Positions 36,670 to 45,495 of a stretch of 64,000 bases of DNA are shown piece by piece. Source of the stretch: Komagataeibacter sp. FNDCF1 (GTDB lineage: Bacteria; Pseudomonadota; Alphaproteobacteria; Acetobacterales; Acetobacteraceae); NCBI RefSeq assembly GCF_021295335.1, contig NZ_JAIWOT010000001.1, forward strand, positions 2,937,501 through 3,001,500. Direction: 5' to 3'. The first letter of the stretch is position 1; each line of letters starts with the position of its first letter. The notes under the pieces are model-generated. The model was not told where the DNA came from, did not search any database, and saw nothing but the letters and a program-made list of their open reading frames with translations. Both the position numbers and the translations under genes were made by a program.

Positions 36670-38727
36670 ATGATGAAACACGCAGCCGCCCGGCCTGGAC
36701 TGTCCTGGATATGTCGTGCCACCGCCCTGTGCGTGGGGGGAATGCTGCTGGCCCTGCCCCCCACGCCGGCACGCGCGGCGGTGGCGGGGGGCAGTGCCGG
36801 CTCGGCCCACGCGGCGGACATGGCCGCCCGCATGCAGCCCGTCGAGCAGCAGGCCGTGCTGCAGGCCCGTCCGGTTGCGGGGCGCGGTGCGAATGCGCAG
36901 GCGGCTTCCGGCCTGCTGACATGGCCCGGCGTGCCCCGGCTTGGCCTGCCGGCACTGCGCATGCCCGATTTCGCCACCGTGGCCCAGCCGGCCGGTGATA
37001 CGCTGCCCCCCATGCTGCCATGGCTGGCGCTGGCGGCGACATGGGACCCTGACCTGGCCCGCCGCGCGGGGGCCATGCGCGCGCATGGTGAATGGGTGCA
37101 TGGCCGTGCCGTGCTGCGGGTGGGCGGGATCGATCTGCTGCCGTCAGGGCGCCTGCAGGCTGGCGAGGACCAGGTGCTTGCGGGCAGCGTGGCGGGCATG
37201 ATCGGCGCGGGACTGCTGTCGGGCCATGTGCTGCCGGTGTTCGGCTCGGTCATGAAGGAGGAGCAGGTCCGCGCCGATGGCGTCCTGCCCGGACGCACGG
37301 CGCAGGTTGCCGCCGCCCGGCTGGCGGATGGCAGCCTGCTGGGTGTCGCCACGGCGCTCGAGATCGCCCATGGGGGCGCGCTGCTGTGCGGCGGCATGGC
37401 GGCATGCCAGACGGTAACGGGGCTGGGGGCCATGGTGCATGACGCCTGGCATTTCCCCGGCATGGTCATGGCGGTGCCCGGCGGCCTTGGCATGGCACGG
37501 GAGAACGATGTCACCCAGCCCGTTGGCGCGATTGCCGCGGGCGTGGACATGGAGCAGGCCACGACGGGAGAAGGTGGCCATGACGTGTTCGGTGCGCCCC
37601 TGCGCCAGGCCGTGGCCGAAGGTAGCGTGAAGTCCGCTCAGCTGCAGGCCATGGATACGCATATCCTGGCCTCTTTCTACATGGCGGGCAGTCTTGACCA
37701 TCCGCCGCCTTTCGCCGGCAGCGCGGCCGCGCCCGGTCCCTCGGCCGACACGCTGGTGGGCGATGTGGAAACGGAAGGCACGGTCCTGCTCCAGAATGAA
37801 AACCGGGTGCTGCCATTCGATCCCGCCCTGGGCCCGGTGCTGCTGCTGGTGCGCCCAACCCTGCGTCATGCCGCCGACCTGCTGGCCGGGGCGCTGGGGC
37901 ATGCCGGGCTGGCCGTGACCGTCAGCATCGCGGCGGAGGGGGCCGGTGCGCCGGGCACCCTGCCCCCCGCCACGGCGCAGGCGGCGCGCACGCTGGTACT
38001 CAGTGACGGCGACGGGGATAACCGGATGATCTCGACACTGGCGGACATGGGCGGCCATGTGGCGGTGGTGCTCACGGCCGATGATCCGGACCGGCAGATG
38101 CCCTGGCTTGATAAGGTGGACAGCGTGGTGCAGGCATGGGCGTGGCGTGATGAACATGCCCGCCCGCTTGCGGCCCTGCTGTCCGGGCAGCAGGATTTTT
38201 CCGGCCACCTGCCGGTGACCCTGACCGGCGGTTTCTACCCGCCCGGCATGGTGGATGCGGATTACCGCGCCTTCGAGCGCGCGCATGTGGCGGCGCTGTT
38301 CCCCTTTGGGTATGGCCTGTCGACGTGCGGACACCTGATCCTGAGCGATCTGCACGTGGTGCGTGAAGGCACGCATCTGAGCGCCAGCTTCTCCGTCACC
38401 AATCCCGATACCACTCCGGTGCGCGCCGTGCCGCAGCTTTATGTCGTGCCATCCGCCGACCAGGCGGCCCCCCGCAGGCTGGCCGCGTGGCGCAGCGTCA
38501 TGGTGGCGGGGGGGCATACGGTGCGGCTGGTCGTGCCGGTCAGCCTGCGGCTGCTGGCACAATGGAACGCGGCAGGCGGCAACTGGGCGGTGGCGGCGGG
38601 GGATTATTCGCTCTCGCTCGGGTTTTCATCGGTCATGCTGGTGCGGCATGCGGATGTGCGCCTGCCGGCCCTGCACCTGCCCGCGGCGCTGGAGAGTCCG
38701 GCCGGCCCTGCCACGACAACGGACTGA
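36670..38727 (+). CDS. secreted GH3-like protein, possibly without catalytic nucleophile
   Basis: About 685 residues with a signal peptide (ALCVGGMLLALPPTPARA). The overall layout is glycoside hydrolase family 3: an N-terminal barrel-like part (about 60-330), an alpha/beta sandwich, and a C-terminal fibronectin-III-like domain after the hallmark FPFGYGLSTCGHLILSDLHV. However, the segment that should hold the Asp nucleophile (usual VMSDWGAxHD) reads MVMAVPGGLGMARENDVTQP, although the following AAGVDMEQAT is kept. So catalysis by the normal mechanism is doubtful. It is divergent from the DUF3576 gene and convergent with the transglycosylase gene. Confidence 0.75.
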   Translation: MMKHAAARPGLSWICRATALCVGGMLLALPPTPARAAVAGGSAGSAHAADMAARMQPVEQQAVLQARPVAGRGANAQAASGLLTWPGVPRLGLPALRMPDFATVAQPAGDTLPPMLPWLALAATWDPDLARRAGAMRAHGEWVHGRAVLRVGGIDLLPSGRLQAGEDQVLAGSVAGMIGAGLLSGHVLPVFGSVMKEEQVRADGVLPGRTAQVAAARLADGSLLGVATALEIAHGGALLCGGMAACQTVTGLGAMVHDAWHFPGMVMAVPGGLGMARENDVTQPVGAIAAGVDMEQATTGEGGHDVFGAPLRQAVAEGSVKSAQLQAMDTHILASFYMAGSLDHPPPFAGSAAAPGPSADTLVGDVETEGTVLLQNENRVLPFDPALGPVLLLVRPTLRHAADLLAGALGHAGLAVTVSIAAEGAGAPGTLPPATAQAARTLVLSDGDGDNRMISTLADMGGHVAVVLTADDPDRQMPWLDKVDSVVQAWAWRDEHARPLAALLSGQQDFSGHLPVTLTGGFYPPGMVDADYRAFERAHVAALFPFGYGLSTCGHLILSDLHVVREGTHLSASFSVTNPDTTPVRAVPQLYVVPSADQAAPRRLAAWRSVMVAGGHTVRLVVPVSLRLLAQWNAAGGNWAVAAGDYSLSLGFSSVMLVRHADVRLPALHLPAALESPAGPATTTD

Positions 38728-38753
38728 AGCCGGGCGCAGGCTTCCCTGCGGCG

Positions 38754-39818
38754 TTACTGTCCGGGCCGTATGACCGTGCAGGGCAGTCCCTGATCCTTGA
38801 GCGTGGCGCAGGCCCGTGTTGCCGTCCCTTCCGACAGGCCGGCCAGGCGCGCGCGATAGATCACGCCCGTGGGCCGGCTGACCGGAATGACCATGCTGCG
38901 TGCGCCCTGCAGGGCGGCGAAGTCACCCTGCCGCGCCATGGAGTTGGCGAAGCGGGCCTGCCCTTCCGCCGAGAAGGCGCCCACCTGCACCATCCATGCC
39001 CCGTAGCCCGCGCTGGCGGCGGGTGCCGCCGTGGCGCGGGTATCGGTGCGGCAGGTGGTGCCGGTCGGGTCGTACGCCGCACTGGCGTCCTGCACGCAGG
39101 CGGTGCGGTGCTGCGGCTGGACGGGGGCAGGCGGATTGAGGGTGGCGTACTGGACATAGGTGTGCCCCGGCTGGATCGTGGTCTCCACCGGGGGTAGCGG
39201 CGTGGGCGTCGCGGTTACGCGCTGGCTGGATGAGCCATAGACCGCCAGCGGTCCGCTGAGCGCGACTTCATTGCCAAGGTTGGGGGTGATGATGCGCAGG
39301 TAGCGCACGGTCTGGCTGGGTAGCGGGCGACCGTTTTCCAGATAGTCGTTCACGCGCAGGGTGCCCGCATTGTAGGCCGCCAGGAAGCCCGGCGCGCCAT
39401 ACAGCCCGTAAAGGATGCGGATATAGGCCGTACCGGCCAGGATGTTGTTATGCGGGTCGTACGGGTCGGTACCCAGATGGTTGCGGCGCCGCATGTCGGC
39501 ATAGGTGGGTGGCATGAGCTGCATGAGCCCGATCGCCCCGCTGGCGGAGCGGGTCAGATGGCCGTCGATATACTCGTTCCCGCCCGATTCCTTCTGTATC
39601 ACCGCGCGGATCCATTCCTGCGGCACGGCAAAGCGGGTGGAGGCATCGGCAATGTAGGGCTGCCATGGATCGCTGGCAGGACCCGGCGGGCGGTAGGCGG
39701 CCTTGCCCTGGTAGTAGCGCTGGTAATGGGACGCGCCACCGCCCCCGCTCCCGCCGCCGGAACTGGCGCAGGCGGCCAGGCCAAGCCCCACCAGTCCCAG
39801 CATGAAAAGACGTGTCAT
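38754..39818 (-). CDS. SLT-type lytic transglycosylase lipoprotein with SPOR domain
   Basis: A 354-residue cell-wall enzyme that cleaves peptidoglycan to anhydromuropeptides. The signal and lipobox are LGLVGLGLAACASS, with a Gly/Ser linker next. The SLT domain has the catalytic Glu in WIRAVIQKESGGNEYIDGHL, then GAIGLMQLMPPTYADM and AAYNAG. A Pro/Thr linker leads to a C-terminal SPOR domain (WMVQVGAFSAEGQARFANSM), which binds denuded glycan at the septum. This resembles RlpA/MltE-like septal enzymes in organisation. Start at 39818 gives the lipoprotein signal directly; the frame extends to 39863. Confidence 0.9.
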   Translation of the reverse strand: MTRLFMLGLVGLGLAACASSGGGSGGGGASHYQRYYQGKAAYRPPGPASDPWQPYIADASTRFAVPQEWIRAVIQKESGGNEYIDGHLTRSASGAIGLMQLMPPTYADMRRRNHLGTDPYDPHNNILAGTAYIRILYGLYGAPGFLAAYNAGTLRVNDYLENGRPLPSQTVRYLRIITPNLGNEVALSGPLAVYGSSSQRVTATPTPLPPVETTIQPGHTYVQYATLNPPAPVQPQHRTACVQDASAAYDPTGTTCRTDTRATAAPAASAGYGAWMVQVGAFSAEGQARFANSMARQGDFAALQGARSMVIPVSRPTGVIYRARLAGLSEGTATRACATLKDQGLPCTVIRPGQ

Positions 39819-39850
39819 GTCCCCGCGCGCGGGCAGGAGGGGCAGTTTGT

Positions 39851-40294
39851 TCAGATCAGGCACAGTTCCGCCAGTTCGTTGCGCAGGGCTTCAGGCAGCA
39901 CGTCGCCATCATGGCTGCTGGCCCGCAGGTCGGGGGGCGCGTCCTCGGGGCGGAGGTAGCGCCACCCCTGGAACGGGCGCATGGCCCGTGGGCTTACGGG
40001 AATGATCTCGGGCGCCAGGACCACGCGGGCGCAGGCCGTGCCGTCCTCACGCGTGTCGGGCGTTATGGCGGTAATGCGCTGGCGGCACAGGATCCGGCCG
40101 GAAATCACGCGGTAGATCGAGCCGCCATCCAGTATCTCGGCCGCCCGGCGGGGGTACATGCGGGTGCGGAACCACGGCAGGCCGCCGGTATCCGTGCCGT
40201 CCAGATCATCGACCGGCGGGGTCTGGTGGGACTGGCGGCGGGCCAGGTCCTCGATCGAACCGATCCCGACCGCCAGCTTGACCATGTGCAGCAT
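39851..40294 (-). CDS. DUF1489-family protein
   Basis: 147 residues matching the alphaproteobacterial DUF1489 family: LHMVKLAVGIGSIEDLARRQ at the N-terminus, RTRMYPRRAAEILDGGSIYR in the middle, and RPFQGWRYLRPEDAPPDL near the end. Function is unknown, and no signal peptide or membrane segment is seen. It follows the nucleoside hydrolase gene by 18 nt and runs into the transglycosylase gene, with overlap only if the longer start of the latter is used. Confidence 0.85.
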   Translation of the reverse strand: MLHMVKLAVGIGSIEDLARRQSHQTPPVDDLDGTDTGGLPWFRTRMYPRRAAEILDGGSIYRVISGRILCRQRITAITPDTREDGTACARVVLAPEIIPVSPRAMRPFQGWRYLRPEDAPPDLRASSHDGDVLPEALRNELAELCLI

Positions 40295-40312
40295 GGGGCG
40301 CGTCCCTTCGCC

Positions 40313-41464
40313 TTACAGCCCGTGGGCCGCGGGGTCGGCCTGCGCTTCGTGCAGGAACGTGTCACGGAAGCGCTGCGCATCAATGCCACGCACGATATGC
40401 ATGCGCTGCATGGCGCTGCCATGGGGCACCAGCGCGTCCGGTACCACGAAGGCATGGCCGTAATGCGGGCCGGGGGTGATGTCGATATCCATATGCGCAT
40501 CCACTGCCGATGTGACCAGTGTGGGGTCGGCCGCGATGGCCGCCGTCATTTCATCCCACATGGGCAGGGGGTCGTAATTGGCGCCGATATATTCCGTCAG
40601 CGGCGTTTTCCGGCTGGTCAGCTTCGCCAGGTAATCGCGGGAGAGCATGAGATCGTTGGACACGCTGCCCACCACCGTAATCGCCTTCCATGGCGCGGTC
40701 AGGGTGATATGGGCGGCTTCGGGGTCGAAGATCATGTTGAAGTCGGAAGCAAAGTCGGCATTGCCGGTAATGGACATCATGCTTGTATCCAGCATGCCGC
40801 CCATGAAGACCAGCCGTTTCGCCGTCTCGGCAAAGGTCGGGTCAAGGCGGATGGCCAGGGCAAGGTTGGTCAGCGGACCCGCCGCGACAATGGTGACCTG
40901 ATGCGGGTGGGCATGCACCTGTTCGATCAGGAACTGCGCGGCGTCCTGCGCCACCGGGGCGGTATGGGGCGTGCCTTCCTTCATCGGGCCGATGGCGGGC
41001 TGGGTGTCGGGTGCCGTATCGATCGAACCAAGGCCACCCCACGCGCCCTTCCATGGTATGGTGCCGTACTGCATTTCATGCAGGCGCATCGCGGCGCGGG
41101 TGTTGACCAGCGGATAGACCGCGCCGTCGGCCACCGGCACATCCGTGCGGCCGATGATTTCCAGCAGGCGGCGCAGATGGGCCGATTCCGCGTTTTCCCA
41201 GCCATCTCCACTGGCCACCGTAAAGCCCAGCACACGCACATGCGGGTTGAACAGCAGCGGAATGATGGAAAGCTGGTCCGACCCGCCGGGGCCGAGGAAA
41301 TCATTGTCCTCGATCACCAGTTCCGGCCCGGCAGGCTCAGGCGCCGCGTGGGCGGTGGCCGTGAAGAAGGCCAGGGCCATGGCGCATGCCGCGGACCGGC
41401 CAAATCGTGAAAGGACGGATGAAAACACGCAGCCTGCTCCCTGCCTTGAATGCCATGGTGCCAT
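40313..41464 (-). CDS. secreted nucleoside hydrolase-like protein
   Basis: About 383 residues. The inosine/uridine-preferring nucleoside hydrolase fold is shown by VIEDNDFLGPGGSDQLSIIP (the site of the Asp cluster that binds calcium), TIVAAGPLTNLALAIRLDP and RLVFMGGMLD, with NADFASDFNMIFDPEAAH matching the substrate loop. The family motif DTDxGxDDA is altered here (D-N-D then GGSD), so activity is likely but not certain. A hydrophobic stretch with AHAAPEPAG suggests a signal peptide, unusual for this mostly cytoplasmic family. Start uncertain: ATG 41464, or a later GTG at 41428. Confidence 0.8.
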   Translation of the reverse strand: MAPWHSRQGAGCVFSSVLSRFGRSAACAMALAFFTATAHAAPEPAGPELVIEDNDFLGPGGSDQLSIIPLLFNPHVRVLGFTVASGDGWENAESAHLRRLLEIIGRTDVPVADGAVYPLVNTRAAMRLHEMQYGTIPWKGAWGGLGSIDTAPDTQPAIGPMKEGTPHTAPVAQDAAQFLIEQVHAHPHQVTIVAAGPLTNLALAIRLDPTFAETAKRLVFMGGMLDTSMMSITGNADFASDFNMIFDPEAAHITLTAPWKAITVVGSVSNDLMLSRDYLAKLTSRKTPLTEYIGANYDPLPMWDEMTAAIAADPTLVTSAVDAHMDIDITPGPHYGHAFVVPDALVPHGSAMQRMHIVRGIDAQRFRDTFLHEAQADPAAHGL

Positions 41465-41480
41465 GGTATTGCCTAAATTC

Positions 41481-42671
41481 CTAAAGCACCAGCGCGGCAA
41501 GCAGGCTTTCCAGCCGCAGGCGGCCTTCCGCCGTGGCGCGCAGGGTCTGGCGGGCGGTATCATGGATCAGGTAGCCTTCCTCCATGGCGGCCTGCATCAT
41601 GGCGGGGTCCGTTGCATCCGCAATTGCCATGCCGGTGCGGCGGGCGAAGCGGGGGGTGGAAATCCCTTCCGCCAGCCGCAGGCCCATCAGCAGCATTTCA
41701 CGCGCGCGGTCGCGGTTGCCCAGCGGTTCATCGGGGTGGGCGCCGGTGCCGGTGCGCTCCACGCGTTCGGCCCATGGTTCGGGTGCCCTGTGGCGGCGGG
41801 TGGCGGCGGTCACCCCGTTGCAGGTCAGCCGCCCATGCGCGCCGGGGCCGATGCCCAGATAGTCGCCATAGCGCCAGTAGGTCAGGTTATGGCGGCTTTC
41901 GGCGCCGGGACGGGCGTAGTTTGAAATTTCATAGCCCAGCAGGCCGTGCCGTGCCGCCACCTCGGCGGTCAGTTCATACAGATGTGCCGCCTCATCACCA
42001 TCGGGCAGGCGGAAGCGGCCCTGGCGGTACAGGCCCTCGAAGCGGGTGCCGGGCTCGATGGTCAGCTGGTAGAGCGAGAGATGGTCGGACACCAGTGCAA
42101 GGGCGGCCTCCAGTTCAGCCCGCCATGTGCCCGCGTCCTGCCCCGGCCGGGCGTAGATCAGGTCGAACGAGATGCGATCGAACAGGCCGCGCGCCGTCTC
42201 GAGCGCGGTGATGGCCTGGCGGGCGTCATGCTCGCGGCCCAGGAATTGCAGCGCCCCGGCATCAAGGCTCTGGACGCCAACGGATACGCGGTTGACCCCG
42301 GCGTCACGGAAAGCCCGCAGCAGCCCGGTTTCCACACTGGTGGGGTTGGCTTCCAGCGTGATTTCAACATCATCCGTCGTGCCGAACAGCGTGCGCGCAT
42401 CATCTATCAGCCCCGCCACGGTTTCCGGCGCCATGAGGGAGGGCGTGCCGCCGCCAAAGAAGACCGAGCCGATGCGGGGCCGTTCGGCCTGGCTGTCACC
42501 CATGCGCCCGGCCTCGAACGCCAGTTCACGCCGCAGTGCTGCGCCAAAGCGCGCACGCGGGATCACGTCGCGCACATGGCTGTTGAAATCGCAGTACGGG
42601 CATTTGGACAGGCAGAACGGCCAGTGCACGTAAAGTGCCAGCGGTTCCGCCATGCCCGTTGCCATGTCCAT
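41481..42671 (-). CDS. hemW: radical SAM heme chaperone HemW-like
   Basis: 396 residues. The radical SAM cluster motif is YVHWPFCLSKCPYCDFNSHV, the HemW/HemN pattern with CxxxCxxC, followed by FFGGGTPSLM. HemW proteins bind heme and pass it to membrane targets rather than acting as coproporphyrinogen oxidase; the lack of the HemN-type N-terminal extension fits HemW. The later HNLTYWRYGDYLGIGPGAHG is typical. It lies 5 nt downstream of kup. An internal ATG at 42653 (MAEPLALYVHW) may be the real start. Confidence 0.9.
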   Translation of the reverse strand: MDMATGMAEPLALYVHWPFCLSKCPYCDFNSHVRDVIPRARFGAALRRELAFEAGRMGDSQAERPRIGSVFFGGGTPSLMAPETVAGLIDDARTLFGTTDDVEITLEANPTSVETGLLRAFRDAGVNRVSVGVQSLDAGALQFLGREHDARQAITALETARGLFDRISFDLIYARPGQDAGTWRAELEAALALVSDHLSLYQLTIEPGTRFEGLYRQGRFRLPDGDEAAHLYELTAEVAARHGLLGYEISNYARPGAESRHNLTYWRYGDYLGIGPGAHGRLTCNGVTAATRRHRAPEPWAERVERTGTGAHPDEPLGNRDRAREMLLMGLRLAEGISTPRFARRTGMAIADATDPAMMQAAMEEGYLIHDTARQTLRATAEGRLRLESLLAALVL

Positions 42672-42676
42672 GCGGG

Positions 42677-44677
42677 TCAGATCCCCAGCCGTACACCCAG
42701 TTCCACCACGCGGTCGGGCGGAATGCGGAAGAACTCGGTCGCCGGTGTTGCATTGCGCGCCATGAACAGGAACAGCGACATCCGCCAGCGCGACAGCTTG
42801 GGCACCGACGAGCGCACCAGCAGTTCACGGCTGGTGAAGTAGGACGCCTGCAGCGCATCGAAATCGAGGCCGTTTGCCTTCAGGTCCTCCAGCGCGCGGG
42901 GCAGGTTGGGCATTTCCATGAAGCCGTAGCGCAGGATGATGCGGTAGATGTCGGGGGCCAGTTCCTGCAGCGCCACGCGGTGGCCGTGGTCGGCTTCAGG
43001 CTGGTCCAGCGTCTGCACGGTCACGAACAGCACGTGGTCATGCAGCACCTTGTTGTGCTTGAGGTTGTGCAGCAGGCAGGCGGGCACGAATTCCGGGTTG
43101 CCGGTCATGTAAACGGCCGTGCCCGGCACGCGGATGATGCGTGACTGCGGCAGGCGCGCCAGGAACGAGTTCATCGGCATGCTGTCCTGCTTCTGCCGGT
43201 TCATGATCAGCTGGCGGCCCTTCTTCCACGTCGTCATCATCAATGTGAGCACGATGCCCAGCATCACCGGCACCCAGCCGCCCTGCGGGATCTTGAGCGC
43301 GTTGGAGGCGAAGAACGTCGTATCCAGCAGGAAGAACCCGCCGAAGGTCGCGATCGCGGCAGGCCGCGACCAGTGGTAGAGCCTGCGGAAGACCACCATC
43401 GCCAGCACGCAGGTGCACATGAACGTGCCCGTCACCGCAATGCCATAGGCCGAAGCCAGCGCATCCGAACTGCGGAAGGCCAGTACCAGCAGCAGCGCGC
43501 CCACCATCAGGAAGCGGTTGAACTCGGGCAGGTAGATCTGGCCTTCTTCCTCCGCATTCGTGTGGGTCACGCGCATGCGCGGCAGGTAGCCCAGCTGGAT
43601 GATCTGGCGGCACAGCGAGAACCCGCCAGAGATGCCCGCCTGGCTGGCAATGACGGTGGCAAAGGTGGACAGGATGATCATCGGCACCTGCAGCCAGTGC
43701 GGGCCGAGCAGGAAGAACGGATTTTCCAGCGCCTTGGGGTCGGCAATGATCAGGGCGCCCTGGCCCAGATAGTTCAGGGCCAGGCACGGCAGCACGCAGA
43801 ACAGCCACGCATAGCGGATGGGCTGGCGGCCGAAATGGCCCATGTCGGCATAAAGTGCCTCCGCCCCCGTGACCGACAGCACGACGGAACCCAGGGCAAT
43901 GAACGAAAGCCAGCCGTGATAGATGATGAACTGCACCGCATAGGTAGGCGATATCGCCAGCAGCACGGCGGGGTGGTGCAGGATCTGCAGCCCCCCCAGT
44001 ATGCCCAGCAGGCTGAACCACACCAGCATGATCGGGCCGAATATGGTCCCTACCTTGCCCGTGCCGTAGCTCTGTACCGAGAACAGGCCCACCAGCACCA
44101 GCAGGGCTATGGGAATGACCAGGTCGCGCGCGGCGGGAAAACTGACTTCCAGCCCCTCAACCGCTGACAGAACGGAAATGGCGGGGGTGATCATGCCATC
44201 GCCAAAGAACAGGCACGCCCCCCCGATTCCCACCATGCCCAGGGCGATGCGCATGCGGTTGCTGGGTGCGACACGCTGGGCCAGCGACATGAGCGAGATG
44301 ATCCCGCCTTCGCCATTATGGTCGGCGCGCATGATCAGGATGACGTATTTCACCGTCACGATCAGCAGCAGCGACCAGATGATCAGGCTCAGGACGCCCA
44401 GCACCTCCCACGGTTCGATCCGGTGATGCTGCGAGACAACCATGATGGTCGAGCGCAGGGCATAGATCGGGCTTGTGCCGATATCGCCAAACACCACCCC
44501 CAGCACGCCCAGCAGGGCGGCGAAGCCCACGGGGTTGGCCGCGTGTTCGTGCTGGTCCGCCCCGTATTCGGTTATCTTGGGGGGGGCGGGCGGCGCGCTG
44601 GGGGCAGGGCCTGCATGGGCGCTGCCAGCCGGCGGCGTCGAGGGTCCGGGGGCGTCGGGCCCCGTGGGTTGCGTCAT
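42677..44677 (-). CDS. kup: potassium uptake protein Kup
   Basis: A 666-residue K+/H+ symporter of the KUP/HAK/KT family, residing in the inner membrane with about 12 helices in the first 440 residues. The signature starts at [20 protein letters not shown] then RSTI, and [20 protein letters not shown] is the second hallmark. The C-terminal about 170 residues are cytoplasmic. The start at 44677 (MTQPTGPD) is followed by a Pro-rich N-terminal tail of about 45 residues before the first helix, longer than E. coli Kup. No K+ sensor or regulatory gene is adjacent. Confidence 0.96.
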   Translation of the reverse strand: MTQPTGPDAPGPSTPPAGSAHAGPAPSAPPAPPKITEYGADQHEHAANPVGFAALLGVLGVVFGDIGTSPIYALRSTIMVVSQHHRIEPWEVLGVLSLIIWSLLLIVTVKYVILIMRADHNGEGGIISLMSLAQRVAPSNRMRIALGMVGIGGACLFFGDGMITPAISVLSAVEGLEVSFPAARDLVIPIALLVLVGLFSVQSYGTGKVGTIFGPIMLVWFSLLGILGGLQILHHPAVLLAISPTYAVQFIIYHGWLSFIALGSVVLSVTGAEALYADMGHFGRQPIRYAWLFCVLPCLALNYLGQGALIIADPKALENPFFLLGPHWLQVPMIILSTFATVIASQAGISGGFSLCRQIIQLGYLPRMRVTHTNAEEEGQIYLPEFNRFLMVGALLLVLAFRSSDALASAYGIAVTGTFMCTCVLAMVVFRRLYHWSRPAAIATFGGFFLLDTTFFASNALKIPQGGWVPVMLGIVLTLMMTTWKKGRQLIMNRQKQDSMPMNSFLARLPQSRIIRVPGTAVYMTGNPEFVPACLLHNLKHNKVLHDHVLFVTVQTLDQPEADHGHRVALQELAPDIYRIILRYGFMEMPNLPRALEDLKANGLDFDALQASYFTSRELLVRSSVPKLSRWRMSLFLFMARNATPATEFFRIPPDRVVELGVRLGI

Positions 44678-44782
44678 GTCGTGACGGCTCCGCGGCAATG
44701 AAGACTGAAAACCGGCATCTCGTCGCGACCGGATAGTTCCGCATTACCGCCTCGCCCCATGCGCAGCAAGGCCCGTCTCTGC

Positions 44783-45487
44783 TCAGGTGCCATTCGGCCC
44801 GGTTTGCGCGGCGGCGGGGCGCGCGCCAAAAATGGCGCTGCCCACCCGCACCAGTGTGGCACCACAGGCAATGGCGCGCTCGAAATCGGCCGACATGCCC
44901 ATTGATACGACAGCCAGCCCATGCCGGTGCGCCATGGCGGCAAGGGTACGGAAATGGGGCGTCGGGTCCTGGTCATGCGGCGGGATGCACATCAGTCCCC
45001 GCACGCTGGTCCCGAAGCGCTCCAGGCTTGCATTGATGAAGGCATCCGCCTGTTCCAGCCGTACGCCGGATTTCTGGCTTTCATCGCCGGTATTCACCTG
45101 CACCAGCAGCCCGGGCAGGCGCCCCGCCCTGTCCGCCGCGCGCGCAAGGGCGTCGGACAGGGAAGGACGGTCGAGGCTTTCGATCATGTCGGCAATGCGC
45201 ACGGCTTCCAGCGCCTTGTTGGTCTGCAGGCCGCCAATGATGTGCAGCCGCAGGTCGGGCCAGCGGGCGCGCAGGTCGGGAAACTTGGCCGCCGCTTCCT
45301 GCACCCGGTTTTCACCAAAGATGCGCTGCCCGGCTTCCAGTGCGGCGATGACGCTGGCCTGCGGGTGGAACTTCGATACGGCCACCAGTTCCACGCTGGA
45401 AGGTGGCCGCCCCGCCGCCTGCGCGCTGGCGGCGATACGGGTGCGGATGCCCGTCAGGGCCTGTGCTATGGAGGATGATGTTGACAT
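44783..45487 (-). CDS. yggS: YggS-family PLP homeostasis protein
   Basis: 234 residues, a single-domain PLP-binding TIM barrel that manages free pyridoxal phosphate. The PLP lysine is in VELVAVSKFHPQASVIAALE; FGENRVQEAAAKFPDL and LHIIGGLQTNK follow as in the family (which usually has HFIGxLQxNK). Near the end, VSMGMSADFERAIACGATLV then RVGSAIFG binds the phosphate. The start ATG at 45487 lies 8 nt from an inserted IS1182-type element, so its native leader and promoter have been displaced. Confidence 0.93.
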   Translation of the reverse strand: MSTSSSIAQALTGIRTRIAASAQAAGRPPSSVELVAVSKFHPQASVIAALEAGQRIFGENRVQEAAAKFPDLRARWPDLRLHIIGGLQTNKALEAVRIADMIESLDRPSLSDALARAADRAGRLPGLLVQVNTGDESQKSGVRLEQADAFINASLERFGTSVRGLMCIPPHDQDPTPHFRTLAAMAHRHGLAVVSMGMSADFERAIACGATLVRVGSAIFGARPAAAQTGPNGT

Positions 45488-45495
45488 GGCTCTAG

